Numbered from the stretch's first letter, positions 22,701-35,234 are shown. The stretch: DNA of 64,000 nt from Polyporus tsugae (GCA_024305745.1 JAHRBS010000009.1:1426001-1490000), one strand, 5' to 3'. Program-made: numbers and translations. Notes: a model not told the origin generated them from the letters alone.

Positions 22701-23713
22701 CTAAAAATGCTCCACAACGTCGGCAAGGCATTCCCACAACTTACTTGCGGTATGACCGACCTCGGGATCGTCTCTGTCCTTCACGCGCACGTGTCAGCGA
22801 GGCAAAGTACCGGTATCGGTGCTTGAAGACCGGAAGTGAACCTGGCCTCCCAAGATTGGCACCCTTGCCGGCGCACAGCGGTGTGAACGCACCTAAGGTG
22901 CTGGGTGCAGCATGTGCCTCTACGAGCGTTCCGAATACCATGCATACCGAACGGCCCCCTGAGCATCGGGATGTCGATGGACACATAGACACCGGTGACC
23001 GGAGGGGGCACCACGCAGGTAACGGCACGCTTGCTCTCCCAATACAGGTGCGTCGCTCTCTCCTTGACGCTCCGGTCCATCTCAGATACGTGACCTCAAA
23101 TGCGAAGACGTGGCTCACGGAGGGCACGTTGATTCCATGTGCCTTTCCTTCAGGACGCAAGAGGGCTGTCAGTAGTCTTGATGGGGAGGGAAAGGAGAAG
23201 ATTCGAATTTGCGAGCAGGACGCGGCCAGCGATGAGATGAGGTGAAGACGGCACGATGTTAGTGCTGGGATCGCCCGGAAACTGCGGAGAACACACACCA
23301 ATCGCGTTGGTTCCAAACTGAAGATCGAAGCCATCCATCGTGACATGCTCGACGGGAGGGTAAACAAGCCCGGGCTTGTGGAAAGGAGGCCTTTGAGGTG
23401 TTCTTCCTGGTTGCAGGGCACAATCTGAGCGGCGGACGTGTGTAAGGCTTGCACGACTCACCGGAGGAACCATTCGACGGCAGGTCTGACCCGTCCCCGG
23501 GTAGGTCTGCGACTCTCCGATGGCTTCTAGACCGAAAAGAGTACCGTTTGGAGCGGGGAGGAGATACAGCTTCTTCGCCGATGCTTGCACCTCCGCCGGT
23601 GACGATAATCGCCCTCCCCGACATCTCACGGAGCTTACCACCGTCACGCTTGGGCTTCGGAGGGAACGTACTCGGGCGTGCACTAGTCTCGCTCTACTGC
23701 GAAGTGAGTGCAA
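22701..23713 (-). pseudogene. Short-chain dehydrogenase/reductase, frame-disrupted
   Basis: Pieces of one classical SDR follow each other in the right order but in different frames: the nucleotide-binding start MSGRAIIVTGGGASIGEE (near 23620), VYPPVEHVTMDGFDLQFGTN (near 23350), PEGKAHGINVPSVSHVF (near 23150), THLYWESKRAV holding the YxxxK active-site pattern (near 23040), GAFTPLCAGKGANLG (near 22870) and a C-terminal DDPEVGHTASKLWECL ending in TAG at 22703-22701. Several shifts and missing pieces between them cannot be explained by introns with good splice sites. Related to retinol-dehydrogenase-like fungal SDRs that reduce or oxidise lipophilic alcohols with NAD(P). Now nonfunctional, I infer. 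Confidence 0.7.
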
Positions 23714-23751
23714 GACGTCAAGAATATGCCGCCAAACTCATTGGCGTTTCG

Positions 23752-23940
23752 TTAAAGCGCCATATTTCGGCTCGGGTGGCGAATGTCATGCCCCGCGAAA
23801 ATACCGGTACCGGTCGCAAGCCACTTGGATGCCGGGTCATTGGGAAAAGAGAACCGGCGTAGAACGAGCTGGACGAGGTAAAAAGCCACGATAGATAGAC
23901 ATCCGACCGCCACAAGGAAGAGCCATGAGCTCGACGCCAT
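23752..23940 (-). CDS. Unrecognised small ORF with one membrane segment
   Basis: The 62-codon frame starts MASSSWLFLVAVGCLSIVAF with a clear hydrophobic helix of about 22 residues, then a polar tail. No family is recognised. It lies between the SDR relic and the ornithine cyclodeaminase gene, in the same orientation as both, and could be the first exon of a larger or decayed gene; an adjoining upstream frame (24040-23837) reads KGAGAVASAVSDRYLLPALE, equally unrecognised. Confidence 0.25.
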   Translation of the reverse strand: MASSSWLFLVAVGCLSIVAFYLVQLVLRRFSFPNDPASKWLATGTGIFAGHDIRHPSRNMAL

Positions 23941-24143
23941 TCCTATGCCATGCTACCTCCTCGTTGTCCTTGACGTGTTCCAAGGCAGGAAGTAGATACC
24001 GATCGGACACGGCGGACGCCACCGCGCCTGCGCCTTTCAAGATATCTGCGCGTTAGCCTCTCAGCTACCAAGTAATGTCTAACGCAAGGCTTCCGGACGG
24101 CACTCACCTCGCCACATCATACACGCAGGCGCTCCGGGGATAA

Positions 24144-25530
24144 CTACTCGTCGTGGCCTTCGATAACATGCCCGATACCCTCCTCTATCGCTCGCTGAAC
24201 GACCGCACACGCAATCACGACGTCCTGCACGCCAACCCCTACGGACTTGAAGATCGTGACCTCGCCGCTTGCACGGATGTCCTCAATGATGTCCCCTCTC
24301 GGCGTCCAGTTCGTTTGTTCGCCGGCGTAGTCGTACAGTTGGCCTACCTCCACAAGGTCTGTCTCGGTACAACCTGCTGCAATGAGCTCCCCGGCTTCAT
24401 GCTGGAAGCAATATCTCCGTCTCAGTACGGCGAGATCTGCAAATATCATAATCGAGCGACGACGCACCAGACAGGCTGACTTCTGGTCCACCACTACCTT
24501 CCCCGCGCGTTTGACAAGAGTGGTGTCGACTTCATGCCTATGAATGAAGTCGAATCAAACAGTGAGTGCGGTGTGCGCCGTTCTGCTTACATCTCCGGCT
24601 TGTACGATCCGATGAGGCATAGATGCGCTCCAGGCCGAACGTATTCGGACGGAAAAAGAGGTTCTGTAGAGGAGGTCGCTGCGACGATGACGTCCGCTCG
24701 GCCGACCTCCTCCCTCAGGTTCACATCCGTCGTCTTGTCATGGCGCGAGAGCACAGCAACAGCAGTTCTAACAGTGGGAAATGTTGTCTCGACGAGATCG
24801 CGTAGCTTGTCGACTCGGGGACCGAGCGAACGGTTGAAGATGGTGCACGATCGGATGGATGGATATGCGGTGAGGAAAAGCGAAAGATGCGCTTGGATTT
24901 GCGCCCCGGCTCCGAATACTACGATGCTCTCTGGCCCTGAGTTGACGGGCAGCAGGAGTCGCGAAGCCAGAAGGGAGCCTATACACGTTCATCTGAGTAG
25001 GGTACTAGCATTCGGACCACATGCATGGGATCGTCATGGTAACGTCCTCGTAATGAGAACACGAAAACAGACAACACCGAACCAACAGCGATTGGGAGGA
25101 AGCGTGTTGCTGAACAATCGTCAAAACAACCAATTGGAGGCTCTGACACACCTGCAGCATTCCTCAGCGCAGTCAAGTTCCTCGCATTCACGATCGCCTT
25201 CACCCCTCCGCTCCTCTCGTCCATGACGATTGTGCTCGCTGGGAGACCGCGCTCCTTGACATCTTGAGGCGCCGTGACCGTCGGCACAGCGACGACCTTC
25301 ATCGTCGTCCCTGTCGACGAGACCCTGGATGGCATGAAGAGACAGGTGTGGTTCCCGGAGGACACAGTCGTCCGCGGCGGCTGCACGATTCCTGGATCCG
25401 ATCTCGAAAGGCGGGAAAAGACGTCGGCCATGAGGTCGACGAGCTCGTCGGGGCTGAATCTGGTCGTCACTTTGGATACATCGGAGGCAGAAAGAATTCT
25501 GAGAGACATTTCCGTCGGGATGAGGGACAA
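24144..25530 (-). CDS. Ornithine cyclodeaminase/mu-crystallin family protein
   Basis: NAD(P)-dependent family that includes ornithine cyclodeaminase (ornithine to proline plus ammonia), ketimine reductases and alanine dehydrogenases. Exons 25530-25152, 24978-24591, 24537-24468 and 24401-24144 join in phase to 364 aa; a second Met seven codons in (25509) is an equally good start. Visible motifs: substrate side PPRTTVSS and KVVAVPTV near residues 50-80, LPASTIVMDERSGGVKAIV (19-mer near 95-115), LTALRNAAGSLLASR, Rossmann SIVVFGAGAQIQAHL near 150, RADVIVAATSS, GAHLCLIGSYKPEM, and the C-terminal VTIFKSVGVGVQDV typical of the family. Intact. Which amine it uses cannot be decided from sequence alone. 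Confidence 0.92.
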
Positions 25531-26824
25531 TATGGGAGAGAGGGTGCAGGCATCGTGACGGTAGTGCCAGAATTTAGAAACCAGAAAGTTGAAACTTGGA
25601 TCGGTTCGGTAGCGGGTACTAATTGCCTGTTTCGGTAAGCCTTAAGTCGCCATGCACGGTGACCAAGTTCTCTAGCTTTCTCCACCTTGTCTTGAAGTCC
25701 GATCTACAACGGAACGTTCCCTGTCTCCAGCAGATGGAATAGTCGCCATGGTTTACCATGAGTCCAGTAAAACTTCCAGTCTACTGTATAGCAAAGAGAC
25801 TTACTAATGTTTGGTCACGGTGTCAACGCAGTAGACTGCAGGTCGTCGATCATCCGTACAGATCGTCCTGCAATGCTTTGTCCCAGATAATTGCAGTGAA
25901 ACTATCGTGGTACGATTACCATGTCGTCGTATTGTCCGGACGATCTCAGGACGTCTTCCGTGATTGAGGTAGCCAAAGACGGGCGATTCGGTGGGGGATT
26001 CATCTGACGATTCTGGGGGGATTCGGGAGCAGCGAATCCACACGGAATCGCATGGGTGTTCTGACCACCCCGGTTCAAGAGGTGGATTCTGTCGTTGATT
26101 CCCAATCGCGCTTCTGTCCTCGATTCCTTTGTGCGCCAGTTGATGAGGGGGACTGACAGGGAATCGCGGATTCCCTCCCCCCCAATCGCCTCCCGAATCC
26201 CTCTCCGAATCCCCATCCTTGACTACCCCTATTAGAACCGGATCGTAAAGTGCCCACCCCAAACCGGATAACAAGGGCCTCTCCGTACGAACACTGTAAC
26301 CGTGGAGCATACGTAGACGGACACAGAGGACGGTTTTGAACGCCGACGCTTCACAGCGGCCAGCCGAGCGCCACTCCTTTTATCTGAGTCGTGTCCTTTG
26401 CGACTACGTGTTGTACCTCCGGGAGATGGCTTTATAGCTTGGAGCTTGACCGTCTCCCAGGTACTGGTCATCGGCCCCCTGGCCTGACATGCGACTGATC
26501 CGACATTGAAGTGTTCGTGGCGTCTCCTGTGATATAACTTGAAACGCGTCGCAAAGTGGCCATCCCAGACGGGATACTAGCAGCTCATACAAAGCAACTA
26601 CATGCATCGCAGGCCGTTGGGGCGAGTCTGCAAAGCATCCGGAGAGATGTCCAGGCTTGGTTTGAATATCGAAGCTTCAACTTCGCCGCTCCGAAACTAG
26701 GACTCTCCGAGTATTTGTTGCGCTCTCGCTCTCGCTTTCGGATCTCCATCCCTCCCCCTCTCTTGTCGCCATACCCAACCTGCTGACGACCAACATCGAC
26801 GTCCACATTGCCCACATTTCTGAT
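25531..26824. other. Non-coding stretch with a GATTC/GAATC-rich block
   Basis: No gene recognised. From about 25983 to 26215 the pentamers GATTC and GAATC occur about a dozen times in roughly 230 bp, often as GGGATTC or GAATCC. Two weakly similar segments around 26248-26275 and 26550-26580 share AAAGTG(G/C)CCA-type sequence. Confidence 0.5.
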
Positions 26825-27884
26825 ATGGTCTTCTCACTGGTCCGTGTACTGCTCCCGTTCCTCTACGTGACGTCCGCGTTAGCGGATCTCCCACCTCGCG
26901 CTCCTTCCCGGACTATCCGCGACGCATCGTCCCCGTCCGGGATGATCAATCCCATCGACGCCGTCCCCCCCTCTCTGCCCATGAAGGAGGTCACTCCGGT
27001 CAAACCTCACGTGTCGTCGTCATGCATCCCACAGACTGGATATATCTCTGCAACCTCTGACACCGTGAACGGATACTTGGCGGCGCGGCCGAATGAATAT
27101 GGCGGCTACGCCACAGTGACCAACACCACTGCGGACGCCCTCCAGATCTCCTTCTACAGGCCAAAGCCCAAAGAAACCGACCCTGATGCCGTCTTTGAGA
27201 TTAACACCCTTGTGAGTGTCACGGTGTAGCTGACTGCCTGGCGTGATCTTGGTCTGACATTTCTGGCATTAGAATGGCTTCGAAGCCTTCCCGCTCTTCG
27301 GGGGAGTGAAAGGCTACTATTCCACTAGCTCCGACCTTAGCGCCATTTCGTTTAACTACGCCTACGTTGCGGGTACCGTCTCAGGTGTGTTCTGCTCCTC
27401 GCCGAACTTGAGGAAGACCTAACACTCTTTCCTGTGCCTTCAAATCCCCAGAGGCCCCGCAGTCGTTGCTGGTAACTCGTTCTCGAACTCATCGGGCCTC
27501 ACACTACCTTCGGAGCCCGTGGAGTCGTTCATCTGGACCATCACCGCTTCTGAAGCCCTCCTTCCTGCCTGGATAAACTCGGATGGAAGTACCTTTATGC
27601 CGACGTTGGCGCACTACGTCGATATCGAGTCTGGGTTATCCCTTTTCTTGCTCCTCGGGAACCCCGCGTTGTTTGAGGCGAAGTTCGGAGGTCAACTTCC
27701 GTTCGGACTATTGTCCATGGGCGTGAACTCAACAAAGTCGTTGAGATTGAACGTGAAGTGCAGAGATGCACCAGAGGACGAAAAGACGCTACGGGCGGAT
27801 TACGGTATTGCACAGTGCACTCCCGCGATTCATGACAACGCAGTGCACTGGCATCCCATTTTCTCTAGTGGATGTGGGTGCTGA
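26825..27884 (+). CDS. Secreted protein of unknown function
   Basis: Exons 26825-27211, 27273-27384 and 27454-27884 join in phase to 309 aa. The N-terminus (MVFSLVRVLLPFLYVTSALA) is a clear signal peptide. The mature part has no motif I recognise; it is rich in Thr/Ser/Pro at first, then has NGFEAFPLFGGVKGYYST and ESFIWTITASEALLPAWIN, and ends in a Cys-containing tail (SSGCGC). The acceptor of exon 3 was chosen as the second AG of AGAG because only that keeps the downstream frame. Codon use is like the neighbouring genes and there are no stops, so it looks expressed. Similar secreted proteins of unknown role are common in agaricomycetes. Confidence 0.72.
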
Positions 27885-28453
27885 GAAATCTATTTAGTTC
27901 ATGTAGACGTGCAACTGGACGAATGCGATTGTTGGAGTTGATAAAGTCGTCGCCTCGGATGCTGGAGGGCAGCTATGTCGGCATTTTCCGCTCTGGGAAG
28001 AGTCGGAGTGGGCCGAGCGCTTCGATGCTGTTGGAAAAGCTTCAAGTTCCTGCTGGCCATGGTCTACAACTCGACAAGTCCTCTTCTCCGCTTCGTCTTC
28101 ATCGATCATCTCCGACTCGAGTACTCTGTGAGAAAGAGACGAAGGACCACTGCAGTTCTGGCTGTATGCGCTTGATTAATGTGAGTGTTAACCTTCCTTA
28201 AGCTGGGCTGTGATGCTGGCAGAGTAGTACTACGATAGGCCACTGGAACATCCATCGAGACTCTACTTAGTTGAAACAGTGAGATGGCTGAAATGGTGGC
28301 CTATCGGCTTTTGCAAGGTTTCATCCCTGGGATGAGATGGCGTTCAAGATTCCCATGCTGAGTCCGGTATATAAGACCGTCTAGATCTATACAAAGCAGC
28401 CTTATCTCACTCCGGATATCCTTCACGGGCTACGACAATACCAGGTAAACGTC
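27885..28453. promoter_or_regulatory. Upstream region of hydrolase H1 with TATA box
   Basis: TATATAAG at 28368-28375 lies 79 nt before the H1 ATG, a usual position for a fungal TATA element. No gene recognised in the rest. Confidence 0.45.
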
Positions 28454-29783
28454 ATGTCGCCTACGACGTCTACGGGGAGCCGACTCGGCGTGCTCCACGA
28501 CACTGGGGCACCTTCAGGTGGCCGCGACTACACCACGCTGGTTGTCTTGCACGGTCATAACTGGCACAGCGGTGAGTGAACGTCTCCGTGGAATCCCACG
28601 ATGACGCCGACCAGCTTGCTTACTTGAAGTTATTTTGTTCTTTGTACAGGCACGTTCTCGAAGGTGATCCCGCTCGCGAGCAGCTACAACACCCGCATCA
28701 TCCTCCTCAATCGGCGTGGTTACCCTGGAAGCACCGCGTTCACCGACGAGGAGCTTGGCGCCATCCCAAAGCTCGCTCACGATGCGGGTGAGGACGCGCT
28801 GGAAGAGGCAAAGGAGGAGCTCGGCATGTTCATGCGAGAGCGCGCGCGCGAGGTGTACGACTTCCTGGAGGACCTGGTGCGGCGTGACGACATACCGCCC
28901 GCCCAGCCGGAGAGGAACGCGGGCGGGATCGTCGTCGCGGGGTGGTCGTTTGCGGCTCTGTGGATGACGTCCCTCATGACATACGTGTCGTCCTTCCCCG
29001 TCAACGACGTCGAGCTCTCGAAGTACGTGCGGCGCGTCGTCATATTCGGTGAGTAACGGCCTCCCTCCCCCCCACATGGTCTGGCACGGAGCTGCTACAA
29101 TAATTTTTACTTAGATACGGGAAACCTCGTGATGGGCTTTCCTGTGCGGAGCGACCTGTACCACCGCGCGTTCGACACGACGCTCCCAAAGGAGGAGCGG
29201 ACCGCGGCTTACGACATCTGGGAGCGCGCGCGCAAGATTAGCAGCTACTACTCCCACGGCGACACGCTCGACAGCCTGTCCCACGAGGCCCTCGAGGATC
29301 CTCCGTCTACCGTCAGCACCCTCAGCCCAGAGGAACGCGCGACTTTGACCCACCTACCTGGGGGCGCCGTGGACTCGGCGATCATGATGCCCGGGATCCA
29401 GTCCGGACTATTGGCGACCCTTCGACAACGCGCATTCTTGCTTCCCCTTGGAGAAGAGGTCGGCGACGGCGAGGACGAGAGCGTAGGCGACGACTGGCGC
29501 GACGTGGAGCTGCGCGTGGTGTGGTGCCAGATGTCTCATGCGGAGGTCTCGTACATCATGCTGCTCCTCATCGCGGAGCTGGACGACGCGAAGAAGAAAG
29601 GAGCATCTGTTCGGAACGTGAGGATCGTTCGTGTCAAACGCGCAAACCATTTCGTGAGTGTTTTGCGTGCTCCTACTATGTCCAAGACCCGTGTGCGGGT
29701 CCCTCATGCAATCGTGCTAGATACAATGGGACCAGCCCGACATGGCGATGTGCGCACTCCTCGGGGACGAGGACGTTATCTGA
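28454..29783 (+). CDS. Alpha/beta-hydrolase H1
   Basis: First of six intact paralogues. Exons 28454-28571, 28650-29048, 29115-29653 and 29721-29783 give 372 aa. Introns have phases 1, 1 and 0, as in all paralogues. Alpha/beta-hydrolase marks: oxyanion VVLHGHNWHSG, nucleophile elbow VVAGWSFAAL (Ser; the usual Gly two residues on is Ala here and in H2), and the final His in ANHF directly before intron 3, followed by IQWDQPDMA. The segment equivalent to the acidic loop reads VVWCQMS, where H3, H4 and H5 have Asp. No signal peptide, so probably cytosolic. Esterase, lipase-like or epoxide-hydrolase-like chemistry are all possible; substrate unknown. Closest to H2, immediately downstream. Confidence 0.88.
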
Positions 29784-30274
29784 GCGTGACTGGTATGTGA
29801 ACGCAAGAGCCGCGCCGAAGTGGCTGAAGCTGTCCCCTGGCAGCCTGACTCCCGAGAGTTCTGGGAGAACCCACTTCATCGCTTTCCTTGCAGGCTATGC
29901 GCGAGGCCGTTCAAAGAGCGAGAGTATCCATATTCCGTGTTTCTTTGTAAGAGCCTGGACGTCCTTCTCACAGATGTATTCACAGATGGTCACGATGTAC
30001 GATTGCTGCCAAACCTTGTTCGTTTTCGAAGCTGACCTTGCCATATTCGCCAACCCCAAGGCATTTCAATGGCTTCCATGATGACTGAGTTAAGTGATAT
30101 CCTTAGGGGCTGAATGCAATGACTGCCATATACATACATATATACGACGACTCAAAGGTTGGACTCATCTTGCCCCTCGTAGGCTACCCCCGACTCTTCA
30201 AGACGTCTCAAGTCGTCGGGCTAGTACCAACTATCTTCCATATTATTCTAGTAGAGAAGACCGTCTCCTTGAGC
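29784..30274. other. Spacer between H1 and H2
   Basis: About 490 bp with no recognised gene; ORFs here are shadows without motifs. Confidence 0.5.
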
Positions 30275-31582
30275 ATGTCATCGAAGCAATCTCCCGGATG
30301 TCGACTCGGCATATTCCACGACACCGGAGCCCCGGAAGGCAGCGCGGATTATACAACCCTCGTGATTTTGCACGGATACGTATGGCATAGCGGTGCGTTT
30401 ACGTACCCTCTTTAGTTTCGCTGCATCTCGTAATTATCTGCTGTCGTTCCTATTTCAGCTGTTTTCACAAGGCTCATCCCCCTCGCGAAGGAGCACAACA
30501 CCCGCCTCATTCTCGTGAATCGCCGTGGGTACCCTGGCAGCGTACCCTACACAGACGAAGAGCGTGCCGCGTTCCCTGCGCTCCTCCCGAAGGACGCTTG
30601 CCAAGAGGATGTCGATAACGCAAGGGAACGGCTCGAGCTGTTCCTGAGAGAACGCACGCGCGAGCTACTCCACTTTCTGGAAAACCTGGTGCGAGCGGAC
30701 GACATCCCCCCAGCGCAACCCGGGAAGAACGTCGGCGGGATCGTCGTGGTCGGATGGTCCTTCGCAGCGCTCATGGTCCCCTCGATCGTGTCGCATGCTC
30801 CAAGCTTCCCAGCGAGCGACGTGGAGCTGGGCAAGTACCTGCGGCGCGTCGTCATGCATGGTGAGCGTCGGCTAGCGTCCTTGACATGCAGCGTCCGACA
30901 CAAACGCACCGTGTTTGACAGATCCCGGATACAACATCATGGGATATTCCGCGAAGGAAGGGGTGTACCAGCCCGCGCTCGACGTGTCGCTGCCGGAGGA
31001 GCGGCGCGCCGCCGCGTTCGACGCGTGGATCGGCGGTTACTATGCACACGGCAGCACGCTGGACTCGCTCGGCGAGATTCCTCTGGTGGACCCCCCGTCG
31101 ACGATCAGCACGCTAACTCCTGACGAGAGGGCGGCTATGACCCACCCATGCCGGGACGTAACCGACTTTGACCTAAGGACGATGGACATTGGGACCAGAA
31201 CCGGCTTGATAGCAACTCTTCGTGAGCGTTCGCTCTATTTTCCGGGAAGGTCAGACGGAGATCCTGTGGACGTCCCTGGAGAGCCGGGGGCTCGGAACGG
31301 GTGGCGCGAGGTGGAGATGCGGCTGGTCTGGTGCGAGAAGTCCGTCATGGAGGTGGCGTATGGAATGATGCTCTTGGGGCTGGAGTTGGAGGATGCGCGG
31401 AGGAAAGGCGCGTGGATACGGAACGTCAGCATAGTGCGAGTCCGAGAGGGGAATCATTTCGTACGTGGCTCAAAGACGCTGCGAAGACCGTTGTGGACTG
31501 ATTCTGTGTTCGTTATTAGGTCCACTGGGATCGTCCGGACTTGGCGATGCGTGCTTTTATCGGGGAGGAACGGGAGATCTGA
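30275..31582 (+). CDS. Alpha/beta-hydrolase H2
   Basis: Exons 30275-30392, 30459-30860, 30922-31460 and 31520-31582 give 373 aa. Exons 1, 3 and 4 have exactly the H1 lengths (118, 539, 63 nt), pointing to a tandem duplication of H1/H2. Motifs: VILHGYVWHSG, VNRRGYPGS, VVVGWSFAAL (nucleophile Ser, with Ala at the following small position), VWCEKSVMEV in the acidic-loop region (Glu), NHF with catalytic His just before intron 3, then VHWDRPDLA. No signal peptide. It may have diverged in activity together with H1 because both lack the GxSxG second glycine. Confidence 0.88.
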
Positions 31583-32911
31583 GGCATAGAGATGGACGAA
31601 TTCATTATAAGTTCGACGCATACCGATGCGTGGGTGTCATTGTTCTGGACGTACCTCGGACATGGTCAAAACCCTTAGTCAGTACGATGCTAGCTCGTTG
31701 CCAGTGCGTTTCAGAGTTTATAAATCACGACGCTGTGAAAGAGATGTAAAAGCGAATGCTAACCGCGATGACGGGTGGTTTCGTCGCTGCGGTTAGTTAC
31801 AGTGTTTGCCCACGGACTGTAAGTATTCTGGCACAGGTTGGTGACGGTGGGAGGGGGACTCGGAAGGTGGGATATCTCCGACCGCGACGGTTTAGGTAAT
31901 ATAAACGCCGGTGACGTGTACTGGCGCTTATGTGGACGATTCACTCTGAGCCGCTTTCCTAGTCTGTGACTGTCGACTGCCGAGTCGAACATTGAACACA
32001 GCACCTTGCTTTCGTCCTTTTACCCATCACATACCCATCTCCCTACACTTGATGTCTATCCGTCAATTTCGCGCACCCTCTACGCTCGGAAAACTCGTGG
32101 CAACTGCCGCCTGGGAAGAATATTTTGAATTACGCTTCTGATGTTCTTCGCCGACTTCACCGTATCTAGCAAAGCGGTCACGGAACAAAAGAGCGATGAT
32201 ATTGTCCCAGGTATTCTTCTAGATCCTGCTCCATCTGTCCCTGTGTTGAATCGCAGTGTCAGCAGGTACATCCCGACCCTCATAGGATACGTTCTTATTG
32301 CCTAGGGGTGGCGTCCTCGGCGCACTCGTGGTGAGCGTACTATAGTGCGTTTTGACAGGACGGTCGCCTTATATTCGCCAGGCATTTAGGTCGTCGACGA
32401 GACGTTCTCGAGGCTCGAGATGATGGCAATCAGTGCCCACACCGGACACGTACACGGACGGCCTCTTCGATCCACCCTGCAGGTTTGCCGGCGGTATTAC
32501 GCGAATTATTGACAGTCTTTCCCACTTCTCTTCCATTCCTCTGTCCTCGATGCGGTTCTGCATCACCAAGTGCGGCCGCCGAGATCGTGCAAGAGGCGAT
32601 TTACGTTGCGAAGAGCGCTTTGCCAAACAAGGTGATTTCCACGGACGACTTCTCTGGCAACCGTCGCGCTTCTAGGGCGGGCATCGGGATTCTTGCCCTA
32701 TTCCATCCTGTGCCCCGCGGACGAAGCTTGTTTAGTGGAGACGGTGGCCTGGAGAGTTCAAATTTCCTCAGCTCGTCCGGACGCTCGCTCAGAGCGTTGC
32801 CCTGCGGCGGCCGCTTAAAAGGCGGCTGCGCGGGTCTCCGCCACGTTTAGTTCCCATCCGACCCCCGGTGGTGCTCAACTAGCCCTTCGACGCCGTTTCG
32901 TTCCAGCCAGC
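31583..32911. other. Long intergenic stretch before the seven-TM gene
   Basis: About 1.3 kb without a recognised gene. A GC-rich segment with TTAAAAGG at 32814-32821 lies about 90 nt before the next ATG and may be its promoter region. Open frames near 32433-32850 show no family motif. Confidence 0.45.
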
Positions 32912-34466
32912 ATGGGAATGCTCTGCATTGCGAGCATTTTTTCGACCTTCGTGCAGGCCATGCTTTATGGTGCGTCCCGATACACGAGCTTACTGTCCTG
33001 GGCACTCATCCGATCGTCGTCAGGTTTTTCTGTCTTGATGTTCATTCTCACCATGTGGATCCTCCTTGGCACCCGTCGCAGACGCAAACCAAATGTCGTC
33101 ATGGTCGCTTCGTCGTGCACGGTCATGCTCCTGTCCACAGCGGTTCGTCCTCAGGGGTTTCCTATCACCGCCATCGCGTTTGTTCTGACCATTATCATAG
33201 GAAATGGCTTTGAACATGGCTCGAATATACGAGGGCTTTGTCACCTTGGGACCTTCACTTCCTGGCGGGCCAGAGCAATATTTCGATAATGTTTCCATCC
33301 CCACGTTCGTTATCAAGAGCGGTTTGTTTAACGCTCAAAGTCTTATTCTTGACGCCGTAGTGGTGAGCGTTTCTCTCGTGTATCGCTTTCGTCTTTCGAT
33401 ACGCTGACATGAAGGTCGTAGATATACAGGGCATATATCGTATGGCAGAGCTTCCTCGTTATCATTTTCCCGACTCTCTTATGGGGCGGCCTCCTTGGTG
33501 GGTGTACACGTCCCTGTCTCTTTGCTCGAGGTTTTTCTTACCGTACCCTCGTCACTAGCGGCCTCAATAGGTACTAATATCGTACTCACTGGGATGCACC
33601 CCCCGGAACTTTTCACAATCGGCACGAACCCGTGGATGACGGCGATATACGCATTAGACCTCGCCACAAACTTCTCTGCTACCGGTAAGGCATCATCTGT
33701 GCCAGAAGTTGCGATCGGGACTCACATTCAGACCTGGCACAGCGCTCCTCGCTATCAAGTTATGGACAGTGATCCGCAGTACGTCCTCTTACCGAGCGAG
33801 CGACGGCCTCGCGCCCGTCCTCCGCGTCGCCATCGAGAGTGGCATCATCTACACCATGACGATGTCCGCCGGACTCATACTCTTCCTCTTGCGCTCAAAG
33901 AGCGTGTACATCATCATGGACATCGTTCGTACCATCCCCCACTTCTACTTTCACTCTCGACACCGGACTGACCCGCGCGCCCGTGCGCGCTCCAGGCCTC
34001 GCCCATCATCTCCATCGTCATGAACATGATCGTCGTCCGCGTCGGACTCGCCAAGGAGCGCAAGAAGCGCTGCGGCTCCGGCCACTCGCGCTCTCGCTCG
34101 CGACCCCTCGCCGACATCGAGACGATGGGCTTCGTCGCCGTCACCGTGCCAATCTCGATGCCCCGCCCCAGCTACATCCGCGAGCGCTCCGAGTCCGAGA
34201 CGGCGCTGCGGTACAGTCTGCGCGCGGAGCGCGACGAGGTCGAGATGGGGGGCGTCGCGTTCAAGCTTGCGCGGATGGCCCTGCAGGACGACGAACCGCC
34301 GACGCCGGACGACCCCGACACTGCGCGGGATGAAGGGTTCGGGTTCGGACTGGGACTTGTGGGGGACGAGGACGAGGACGAGGACGAGGTGAAGAGCGCA
34401 GACCTCGCGCCGGACAGCGCGCGTGAGAGCATGTTCCACATCATCACCGAGCGCGACCTCACTTGA
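32912..34466 (+). CDS. Multi-span membrane protein (basidiomycete seven-TM family)
   Basis: Exons 32912-32969, 33024-33142, 33201-33362, 33422-33497, 33571-33684, 33743-33924 and 33996-34466 join in phase to 393 aa. The first two thirds consist of hydrophobic helices separated by short loops: FSVLMFILTMWILL, MVASSCTVMLLS, GGPEQYFDNVS loop, FNAQSLILDAVVIYRAYIVW, FLVIIFPTLLWGG, ALLAIKLWTVI, VAIESGIIYTMTMSAGLILF, and IISIVMNMIVVRVGL. The arrangement with an IYR.Y.VW motif after helix 4 is typical of a large fungal family of predicted membrane proteins without known function. The C-terminal 110 residues are cytosolic-type: Arg/Ser rich, then Asp/Glu repeats (DEDEDEDEV). Could be a sensor; this is inference only. 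Confidence 0.82.
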
Positions 34467-35234
34467 TGCCTGCCTACCGCCGTCTCGTTGTGGAGCTGAA
34501 TGCGGTGAGCTGCTGTTGTTGGAAGGACGGACCTGCGAATCGGTTTCGCTCAGGCTGTGGGTGATGTCGGACTTTGATTGTAAGCTGCCCGTTGTTTGAG
34601 TTATTGATTGACCGCTCGCGTTGCGAGTCTGACATTGGAAGAGACGATAGCACAATGTACCAGTATGCCAACTTTTATGTTTAGTAGGATGCGCTTTCGC
34701 TGTCCAGGGCCTTGGGCAATCCTGGCGGTACAATACTAATTCCTTATCCGCGACCATTTCAAAGCATCAAACCTTTCCAACTTTCAACCCTGGGCTTGAG
34801 TAGGTACTGGCGAGTGTTCATTTACCGCTCGTCCTTCAACACGATCTGATGTGGTCTCGTGTTGTACTTAGGGGTACGACGATTTCTCCAGGCCCGGCCC
34901 GCTCTGCAAAGCGTTCCGGCTGGACTAGGCCCTACACAATCGAGATATAATCCGAAAACTCAAGTCCGACCGCTGACTCATAGGACCCTTGGTCAGCGTT
35001 CTTAACGTTCATTGCCCAACTTCAGAAACGGCCCCACCACGGTAGTCGGAGAAGTCGGACATATCGGGATACATATGCCCTCCCAGCACAAGTCCTAACA
35101 TGCTCGGTCAGCATTTAATCCGAGGGACTGGACAAGGCTCATTAGGTTAAAAGGACCACGCTCCCGAAGTGTATGTGGTAAGTATCAGGACCGCGAGCAC
35201 CACCCTAGGACATATAACCCCAATACTCGATATC
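34467..35234. other. Spacer between the seven-TM gene and H3
   Basis: No recognised gene in about 770 bp. Confidence 0.5.
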
